Source of the DNA: Verrucomicrobiota bacterium | Lineage (GTDB): Bacteria; Verrucomicrobiota; Verrucomicrobiia; Chthoniobacterales; UBA10450 | NCBI GenBank assembly: GCA_003220155.1 | Contig: QHRO01000242.1 | Location: 1-38,503 of the forward strand | DNA: 38,503 bases | Reading direction: 5' to 3' | Position numbers and translations under genes: made by a program | The notes under the pieces: generated by a model | Seen by the model: only the letters and a program-made list of their open reading frames with translations | Databases searched by the model: none | Told to the model about the DNA's origin: nothing | In this document: piece by piece, positions 33,184-38,503 of the stretch | Layout: each line of letters opens with the position of its first letter | Position numbering within the stretch: the stretch's first letter is position 1

Positions 33184-34704
33184 ATGAAAACGAACGTAGC
33201 CATTATCGGCGCCGGACCAGCCGGTCTGACCGCCGCTTACCTTTTGTCGAAGAACGAGGTCAGCGCCACCGTTCTGGAAGCCGATCCGGTTTACGTCGGC
33301 GGGATTTCCCGCACCGCCACCTACAAAGGTTTTCATTTTGATATCGGCGGTCATCGCTTTTTCTCGAAGTCGAAAGAAGTAAACGATCTTTGGAACGAGA
33401 TTTTGCCGCAGGACATGCTGGCTCGGCCGCGCAGCTCGCGCATTTTTTACGGTGGCAAATTTTTTGCCTACCCGCTCCGCCCGTTCGAAGCCCTGGTGAA
33501 ACTAGGCCTCCTCAAATCCATCCTCTGCGTTTTGTCGTGGTTGAAAGCGCGCCTCATGCCTGTGCGCGATCCGCGCAACTTCGAAGACTGGGTCAGCAAC
33601 CAATTCGGCAAACGTCTCTTCAATACTTTCTTTAAGAGCTACACCGAGAAAGTTTGGGGAATGAGTTGCCGTGAAATCTCGGCCGATTGGGCGGCGCAAC
33701 GGATCAAGGGTTTGTCATTAGGCAGCGCGATTAAGAACGCGCTTTTCCCGCAACGCCGCCCGAAAGACAGCTCCAAAGTAATCAAGACCTTGATCAACTC
33801 CTTTAAGTATCCGCGCCGCGGACCGGGAATGATGTGGGAAACGTGCGCGGAGAAAACCAAAGCGCTGGGTGGCGCGATTGAAATGGGCTGCCGCGTGACC
33901 CGTTGCCATTACGACGATGCTAACGGGACGTGGACGACATTTTATCGCGACCAGCGCGGCACCGAACATGCCCTCGAATCCGAACACGTCATCTCGTCGG
34001 CCCCGATGCGCGAATTGATCAACGGCCTCGAGCCCGCCGTTTCCGAAAAAGCAAAGCGCGCCGCCGATTCACTCAAATACCGCGACTTCCTGACCGTGAT
34101 GTTGATCCTAAAGAACCGCGACGCTTTCCACGATAACTGGATCTACATCCACGATCCGAGTGTGAAGGTGGGCCGGATCCAAAACTTCCGTTCCTGGTCG
34201 CCCGAGATGGTGCCCGATCCAGACAAAGCCTGCTACGGGCTGGAGTACTTTTGTTTCGAACACGATGGGCTCTGGGATTCGAAAGATGAAGACCTGATTG
34301 CGCTGGCCCGGCATGAGTTGATTAAGATCGGCCTGGCCCGTGAGGGCGATGTCCTCGATGGTTGCGTTGTGCGACAGAAAAAAGCGTATCCGGTTTACGA
34401 CGACGATTACGCGGAACACGTCTCCACTATTCGCGGCGAACTCGACCGCCGTTATCCCAATCTTCATCTCGTTGGCCGCAACGGCATGCACAAATACAAC
34501 AACCAGGATCACGCCATGATGACGGCGATGCTTTGCGCGGAAAATATCATCGCCAACACGAAACTTTACGATCTGTGGCAGGTGAATCAGGACGCCGAAT
34601 ATCACGAAGCGGGCGACGCGCCTGCGGAAGAAACTGTGGGAACGGCAATTCGTCTCGTGCCAACGCGAGTAACGGGCACGCCTGAGCTCGCGCCCGAAGG
34701 CTAG
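33184..34704 (+). CDS. FAD-dependent oxidoreductase (amine oxidase/UDP-galactopyranose mutase-like)
   Basis: The 506-residue protein opens with a Rossmann FAD site, [17 protein letters not shown] (residues 5-21), followed by the glycine-rich [22 protein letters not shown] typical of the amine oxidase/protoporphyrinogen oxidase/UDP-galactopyranose mutase superfamily. Near the C-terminus [22 protein letters not shown] completes the FAD site. Proteins of this type are often found in polysaccharide clusters, and the next-door membrane glycosyltransferase fits such a role. The substrate is not identifiable from motifs. The last ~30 residues (after [11 protein letters not shown]) look like a flexible tail. 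Confidence 0.88.
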   Translation: MKTNVAIIGAGPAGLTAAYLLSKNEVSATVLEADPVYVGGISRTATYKGFHFDIGGHRFFSKSKEVNDLWNEILPQDMLARPRSSRIFYGGKFFAYPLRPFEALVKLGLLKSILCVLSWLKARLMPVRDPRNFEDWVSNQFGKRLFNTFFKSYTEKVWGMSCREISADWAAQRIKGLSLGSAIKNALFPQRRPKDSSKVIKTLINSFKYPRRGPGMMWETCAEKTKALGGAIEMGCRVTRCHYDDANGTWTTFYRDQRGTEHALESEHVISSAPMRELINGLEPAVSEKAKRAADSLKYRDFLTVMLILKNRDAFHDNWIYIHDPSVKVGRIQNFRSWSPEMVPDPDKACYGLEYFCFEHDGLWDSKDEDLIALARHELIKIGLAREGDVLDGCVVRQKKAYPVYDDDYAEHVSTIRGELDRRYPNLHLVGRNGMHKYNNQDHAMMTAMLCAENIIANTKLYDLWQVNQDAEYHEAGDAPAEETVGTAIRLVPTRVTGTPELAPEG

Positions 34705-34718
34705 TTGCTGGTGCGGCC

Positions 34719-35390
34719 GTGCCGCGATCATTCATTTTTCAGGACCGGACCGACGCGGGTCGGCAGCTCGCGGAAAAATTGTTGAGCTATGCCGGGCGCG
34801 ACGACGTCATCGTTCTCGCTCTCCCGCGCGGCGGTGTCCCGGTCGCGTTCGAAGTAGCGCAACGGGTCCGGGTTCCGCTCGATGTTTGCGTTGTGCGCAA
34901 GCTCGGTGTGCCTGGTCACGAAGAACTCGCCATGGGCGCAATCGCCTCTGGTGGTGTCCGCGTCTTGAACGAAGACGTGCTCTACGTCCTGCCGGATGCG
35001 CAATCGATCGTCGAGATGGTCACGGCCATCGAACGCGAAGAATTGAAACGGCGGGAACGCGATTATCGCAGTAATCGTCCCGCGCCGGAGGTGCGTGGGC
35101 GGACCGTGATTCTAGTCGATGACGGACTCGCCACCGGCGCGACCATGCGCGCCGCGGCTGCCGCGCTGCGTCAGCAAGGTGCGGCGAAAATTATTGTCGC
35201 TGTCCCTGTTGGCGCACCGGGTACCTGCCACGAGATCAGGAGCGTGGCTGATGAGGTCGTTTGCTTGCAGACGCCCGGTTCATTCATGGGCGTCGGCCAA
35301 TACTACGAAGATTTTTCCCAAACCACCGACGAAGAAGTGCGCGAGCTCCTCGCGGCTTCGGCCTCCAAGGGACCAGAGGCCGACGTTTGA
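34719..35390 (+). CDS. Phosphoribosyltransferase domain protein
   Basis: The 223-residue protein has the type I phosphoribosyltransferase fold. IVLALPRGGVPVAFEVA lies at ~31-47, VRKLGVPGHEELAMGAIASGG at ~59-79 and the PRPP-binding loop VILVDDGLATGATM at ~129-142. It belongs to the group of stand-alone predicted phosphoribosyltransferases, often near carbohydrate or stress genes, and its base substrate is unknown. The GTG start at 34719 follows the FAD enzyme stop by 14 bases, so it is probably part of the same transcript. The last residues (ASKGPEADV) are not part of the fold. Confidence 0.88.
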   Translation: MPRSFIFQDRTDAGRQLAEKLLSYAGRDDVIVLALPRGGVPVAFEVAQRVRVPLDVCVVRKLGVPGHEELAMGAIASGGVRVLNEDVLYVLPDAQSIVEMVTAIEREELKRRERDYRSNRPAPEVRGRTVILVDDGLATGATMRAAAAALRQQGAAKIIVAVPVGAPGTCHEIRSVADEVVCLQTPGSFMGVGQYYEDFSQTTDEEVRELLAASASKGPEADV

Positions 35391-35395
35391 TGTTT

Positions 35396-35413
35396 GATGT
35401 TTGATGTTCGATG
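35396..35413. repeat. Short inverted repeat, right copy
   Basis: The 18-mer gatgtttgatgttcgatg is the reverse complement of 30077-30094. Here it is part of a longer imperfect heptamer run (tttgatg units from 35388), so it may simply reflect a simple-sequence repeat. Confidence 0.6.
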
Positions 35414-35446
35414 TTCTGTTTGTTTATGCGCGAGAAACTCTTCCTC

Positions 35447-35555
35447 CGGGGAGCGCAGGCTGCCAGCCTGTCCGTTTCGGCTGCTAGCCGAAACCTATTT
35501 CCTTCTTGGGAGGACACGCGCCCTTGCGTGTCGTCTTTGGCGTCTCGCCGAAGAC
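35447..35555. repeat. Second cluster of short hairpins, upstream of the ferredoxin oxidoreductase gene
   Basis: It contains caggct-gcc-agcctg (35456-35470), gtttcggct-gct-agccgaaac (35474-35494), gacacgc/gcgtgtc with a six-base loop (35513-35532) and gtctttggcg-tct-cgccgaagac (35533-35555). The leading ggggagcgcaggctg is shared with the cluster at 31595. It supplies the N-terminal 24 residues of the track ORF at 35506, which argues for the later start. Confidence 0.8.
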
Positions 35556-35577
35556 CATCCTCAAATCTTTGATTTTT

Positions 35578-36525
35578 ATGAGCGAAACCACAACCACCGC
35601 ACCTCCTCCCGCAGAAATCCCTAGAGAAAAACTCACCAAAAAAGCCGTCACCGCCGATCACCCCACCTGGTGTCCCGGTTGCGGCGATTTCGCAGTGCTA
35701 GCTGCCTTTTACAAAGTCCTCGAGAAACGCCAGCTCGATCACGAAAAGATCGTCACTCTCGCCGGGATCGGTTGCTCGTCGCGTTTTCCCTATTTCGTCA
35801 ACGGCCACGGCGCCCACTTCATTCACGGCCGCGCCGTCCCGCTCGCCTCCGGCATCAGCCTGGCCCGACCCGATCTCCATGTCTTTTTGTTTGGCGGCGA
35901 CGGCGACGGCTTCTCCATCGGTGGCAACCATCTCAATCACGGCGCGCGCAAGAACATCAACATGGTCTATTTCATCATGGACAACTTCGTCTATGGCCTG
36001 ACCAAAAAGCAGACCTCGCCCACGTCGCCCATCGGTTTCAAAAGCAAAACCGATCCGACCGGCGCGATCGACATGCCGGTCAATCCAATGAAACAACTCA
36101 TTAGCGCCGGGGCCACCTTCATCGCGCGCACCCACGCCACTCAGGTCAATCACATGATCCAGATGATCGAGCGCGCCATGGATCATCCCGGCTTTTCCGC
36201 CATCGAATGTTTAAGTGAATGCGTCGAATTTTATCCGGGTGCCTTCGATCCGGCCAACCCGCGCAAAGGCGGCAGCTTCGAGCTGGTCCAGGAAAAGAAA
36301 TGGGACAACACCCCCGAGGACGAGCTGCGCCACGACGTCACCGACGAACTCGCCGCCTACAAGCTTGCGCAACTACCGTTCCCCGGCGTCTTCGGCGTCT
36401 TTTATCAGAACGACAGACCGACAAAGAACGCTCTCGAGAAGAAATGGATCGAGAGTACTCGTGAGAAAACGGGAAGCGCCAGCGATCTGGAATTGCTCCA
36501 GAAAACCTTCGACAGGATGAAGTGA
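35578..36525 (+). CDS. 2-oxoacid:ferredoxin oxidoreductase, beta subunit
   Basis: This subunit carries thiamine diphosphate and an Fe-S cluster for the CoA-dependent oxidation of 2-oxoacids (2-oxoglutarate or pyruvate) with ferredoxin. The 315-residue form starts at ATG 35578; the track start lies in repeat DNA. Visible motifs are CPGCGDFAVL (~32-41), GIGCSSR, the ThDP site GGDGDGFSIGGNHLNH and IECLSECVEFYPG with further cluster cysteines. Lengths and motifs fit KorB/OorB. The alpha subunit is not found on either side: upstream is the phosphoribosyltransferase, downstream pyrE. It must be encoded elsewhere if the enzyme is functional. Confidence 0.93.
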   Translation: MSETTTTAPPPAEIPREKLTKKAVTADHPTWCPGCGDFAVLAAFYKVLEKRQLDHEKIVTLAGIGCSSRFPYFVNGHGAHFIHGRAVPLASGISLARPDLHVFLFGGDGDGFSIGGNHLNHGARKNINMVYFIMDNFVYGLTKKQTSPTSPIGFKSKTDPTGAIDMPVNPMKQLISAGATFIARTHATQVNHMIQMIERAMDHPGFSAIECLSECVEFYPGAFDPANPRKGGSFELVQEKKWDNTPEDELRHDVTDELAAYKLAQLPFPGVFGVFYQNDRPTKNALEKKWIESTREKTGSASDLELLQKTFDRMK

Positions 36526-36592
36526 GTTCCGTCGTCAAAATCCGACCAGCTGCTCCTGCAACCATCTACTGCCGCCCGAGCGTTTCGATTTG

Positions 36593-37198
36593 ATGGAGTC
36601 GTCGCTTAAGGAGCAATTGCGCTCGCTTCTTCAAGAAAAGTCCGTTTGTCACGGCGAATTTACCCTCGCCTCCGGCGCAAAGAGCGACTTCTACGTCGAC
36701 GCGCGTGTCACCACTCTGGATCCGCGCGGTGCTTGCCTCATCGGCGAGGTCGGTTGGGAACTGGTGAAAAAAACTGGCTCGAAGTTGGGCAAGCATGTGG
36801 ATGCCATCGGCGGTCTCACGCTGGGCGCCGACCCGGTTGCGCTGAGCATCGGTATCGCCGCACAACGCCAAGATCCTTCTAATTCGCTTCAGGTCTTCAC
36901 CGTCCGGAAAGCAGCGAAGGAACATGGCCGACAAAGACGGATCGAAGGCAATTTCTCACCGGGGAATTCAGTCGTCGTCGTTGACGATGTCGTCACAACC
37001 GGCGGATCGACCATCCAAGCCATAGAGGCAATCGAAGAGGCGAAAGGGTCCGTCGCGTTTGTGGTCGTACTAGTAGACAGAGAGGAAGGCGGACGCGAAA
37101 ACATCGAGAAACGCGGCCACACAGTTGTCCCAATCTTTACGCGTTCTGACTTGATAAAGACTGATGGTGGCCAACGCCCGAAGCTCGGCGCTGCTTGA
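36593..37198 (+). CDS. pyrE: Orotate phosphoribosyltransferase
   Basis: PyrE makes orotidine 5'-phosphate from orotate and PRPP in pyrimidine synthesis. The product of about 201 residues shows HGEFTLASGAKSDFYVDAR near the N-terminus, GLTLGADPVALSI in the middle, the catalytic-loop lysine region RKAAKEHGRQRRIEG, and the PRPP loop VVVVDDVVTTGGST. Both the TTG at 36590 and the ATG at 36593 are possible starts; I use the ATG. It follows the ferredoxin oxidoreductase gene by 67 bases and may share its transcript. Confidence 0.95.
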   Translation: MESSLKEQLRSLLQEKSVCHGEFTLASGAKSDFYVDARVTTLDPRGACLIGEVGWELVKKTGSKLGKHVDAIGGLTLGADPVALSIGIAAQRQDPSNSLQVFTVRKAAKEHGRQRRIEGNFSPGNSVVVVDDVVTTGGSTIQAIEAIEEAKGSVAFVVVLVDREEGGRENIEKRGHTVVPIFTRSDLIKTDGGQRPKLGAA

Positions 37199-37229
37199 GT
37201 CGACCGAATCCTTCTTATTTTAGGCTGTC

Positions 37230-37250
37230 ACTCGCGAAAGCTTTCGGAGT
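37230..37250. terminator. Possible bidirectional terminator between pyrE and the methyltransferase gene
   Basis: The palindrome actc-g-cgaaagctttcg-gagt lies between these convergent genes. It is followed by ttctt on the plus side and preceded by a modest T-rich stretch (cttcttatttta). The position is right for a shared terminator, but the T-tracts are weak. Confidence 0.35.
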
Positions 37251-37279
37251 TCTTAATTCTCCCTTTTGTAAACGCCTTT

Positions 37280-38098
37280 TCAAACAGCGACCGTCACCCG
37301 CAGGAAGGTTGCGGGAATCGAGGTCGCATCCTTACTTTTGTTCTGGCGGTTAAATAGTTCTTCCAGCTCTCTCTGCAGATCGGCTGCGCGACCGCTCTTT
37401 TCTGCCGCCTCGAATGCATTCATGGTCGGCCCATAGTATTTCCTGAATTCATCCACGTAGGCGGACGGCGGGCCGGCGAAATTGAAGGTAAACGTGTCCC
37501 GCGCGAATGAGATCTTCTCCGCCGAAACTCCTCCGCCGGCAAACCGCTCGATCACATTGCTCTCGATCCCCCACGTCATCGGACTAACGAAACCCTCCGG
37601 CGGTGGCGGGGTGTAGTTTGAGCTGATCTTTAAAATTTGCGCTACCAACGTCGGATCATTGGGAATCCAGTTGCCCATCACGATCCGGCCTCCCGGCCGC
37701 GTGACGCGCACCATCTCTTTCGCGACCTCGAACGGCTTGGGCGCAAACATCGCGCCGAAAATACTGATGACGACGTCAAAGGTGTGATCCGGTAACTGCT
37801 CGAGATTCGACGCGTCGCCTTCCTGAAACCTGCAGTTAGTCAGCCCTTGTTCCCTAACCCGCCTATTCCCAGCCTCCACCAGGTTGCGCGCGATATCGAC
37901 GCCGAGCACGTCCGCTCCCAGTTTCGCCGCCGGAATCGCGGTGGTGCCATCGCCGCATCCGAGATCCAGGACTCTGAGCCCTTTGGTGATTCCAAGTTGC
38001 CGCACCAGTGCCTCTCCACTGTCGCGCATCGTGTCAGCAATACGGGTGAAGTCGCCTTTTTCCCAGAGGGCCTTGTTCGGATTCAAAGGAGTATTCAT
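37280..38098 (-). CDS. SAM-dependent class I methyltransferase
   Basis: The track ORF begins at 38188, but MNTPLNPNKALWEKGDFTRIA at 38098 (272 residues) matches the usual start of this family. Motif I is VLDLGCGDGTTAI, followed by LGVDIARNLVEAG and the motif II-like FDVVISIFGAMFAPKP, then RPGGRIVMGNWIP. This resembles UbiE/Methyltransf_11 proteins that act on small molecules. The substrate cannot be told from the sequence. It is convergent with pyrE and divergent from the M13 peptidase gene. Confidence 0.88.
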   Translation of the reverse strand: MNTPLNPNKALWEKGDFTRIADTMRDSGEALVRQLGITKGLRVLDLGCGDGTTAIPAAKLGADVLGVDIARNLVEAGNRRVREQGLTNCRFQEGDASNLEQLPDHTFDVVISIFGAMFAPKPFEVAKEMVRVTRPGGRIVMGNWIPNDPTLVAQILKISSNYTPPPPEGFVSPMTWGIESNVIERFAGGGVSAEKISFARDTFTFNFAGPPSAYVDEFRKYYGPTMNAFEAAEKSGRAADLQRELEELFNRQNKSKDATSIPATFLRVTVAV

Positions 38099-38267
38099 AG
38101 TGACATTGTTGAATTGGCTTTCTGTGGTCGCAAATATCTTGGCGCCTGACGAGACACAAAAGGGGTGCGAATCTGATAAAGACCCCACTTTCCTAATTCA
38201 TCCTTCTTAATTCCTCCTTTCTTACGACGCGGCTTGTGTTTCGGAAATAATCGTCAAACGCTGTGGA

Positions 38268-38503
38268 ATGAAGATCGCGCTCCTGGCAGGGATGATTTTT
38301 ATCGCATGCGCCGCGACAGCGATATGCAGCGATCCGGGCGTGACTGAACAAACGATCGGGATCAACCCCGCTTACCGGAATTTGTCGGTGAAACCGGGCG
38401 ACGATTTCGAAGAATACGCTAACGGCGGCTGGCGAAAAACTGCCGAGATCCCCGCCGATCGCGCCAGCACCGGCGCTGGCTTCGAGGTTTTCGAGCGCGC
38501 GGA
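38268..38503 (+). CDS. M13-family metallopeptidase (PepO/neprilysin type), 5' end only
   Basis: This gene is not in the ORF track because it runs off the window. The ATG at 38268 gives a signal peptide (IALLAGMIFIACAATAI), which may carry lipobox-type cysteines. Next comes INPAYRNLSVKPGDDFEEYANGGWRKTAEIPADRAS, the well-known N-terminal signature of M13 zinc endopeptidases (VKPGDDFxxYxNGxWxxxxxIPAD). The catalytic HExxH would lie about 500 residues later, outside the window. About 78 codons are visible. Confidence 0.88.
   Translation, partial: MKIALLAGMIFIACAATAICSDPGVTEQTIGINPAYRNLSVKPGDDFEEYANGGWRKTAEIPADRASTGAGFEVFERA

Noticed and set aside
34108-34731. 207-residue minus-strand ORF opposite the FAD enzyme
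   Set aside because: It is a shadow ORF with no recognisable motif, opposite a conserved FAD-binding protein.

Overview
The window looks like a chromosomal segment of a soil-type Verrucomicrobiota bacterium, most likely near Chthoniobacterales. This rests on a secreted protein that resembles the Verrucomicrobia-restricted TIGR02597 family with a degenerate dockerin tail, the repeated adhesin-like domain at 13.1-14.0 kb, several large secreted Asp-box proteins, and many short palindromic interspersed repeats. WaaA (Kdo transferase) and LspA indicate a Gram-negative envelope. No 16S rRNA or phylogenetic marker was tested, so the lineage is an inference.

Layout. 0-7.9 kb is housekeeping: dgkA-like lipid kinase, an inactive-looking rhomboid and glnE on the minus strand, then asmA-like, rsmD and waaA on the plus strand with overlapping start/stop codons. 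A tRNA-Glu(TTC) follows at 8.07 kb. 8.4-24.7 kb is an accessory region: a MerB-like gene interrupted by one in-frame TGA, a large Asp-box beta-propeller protein, a small exported protein of unknown function, a verrucomicrobial repeat-domain protein, a DsbA-VKOR disulfide-forming pair, the TIGR02597-like protein, and two related giant secreted Asp-box/FnIII proteins separated by a lipoprotein. 25.0-38.5 kb returns to core functions: ileS (one apparent frameshift and three in-frame palindromic insertions), lspA (apparent internal deletion), CCA-adding enzyme, a divergent GlgA-like glycosyltransferase, a PIG-V-like membrane mannosyltransferase, an FAD oxidoreductase, a phosphoribosyltransferase, a 2-oxoacid:ferredoxin oxidoreductase beta subunit, pyrE, a methyltransferase and the start of an M13 metallopeptidase.

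Main discovery. ORFs 8413-8850 and 8857-9183 are best read as one 256-residue alkylmercury-lyase-like (MerB family) protein in which the in-frame TGA (8848-8850) lies where MerB has catalytic Cys159. Cys85 and Asp88 match the MerB C96/D99 pair and Cys106 matches MerB C117, with the same spacing. Nineteen bases after the TGA is a GGTC loop on a hairpin with a bulged U, the pattern of a bacterial SECIS element. I infer a selenocysteine-containing MerB homologue.

Second theme. Small palindromic elements are scattered through the window. Many are hairpins with exactly three-base loops, in intergenic clusters (20.4, 31.6-31.8 and 35.45-35.55 kb) and also inserted in frame inside ileS, comparable in principle to the Rickettsia palindromic elements.
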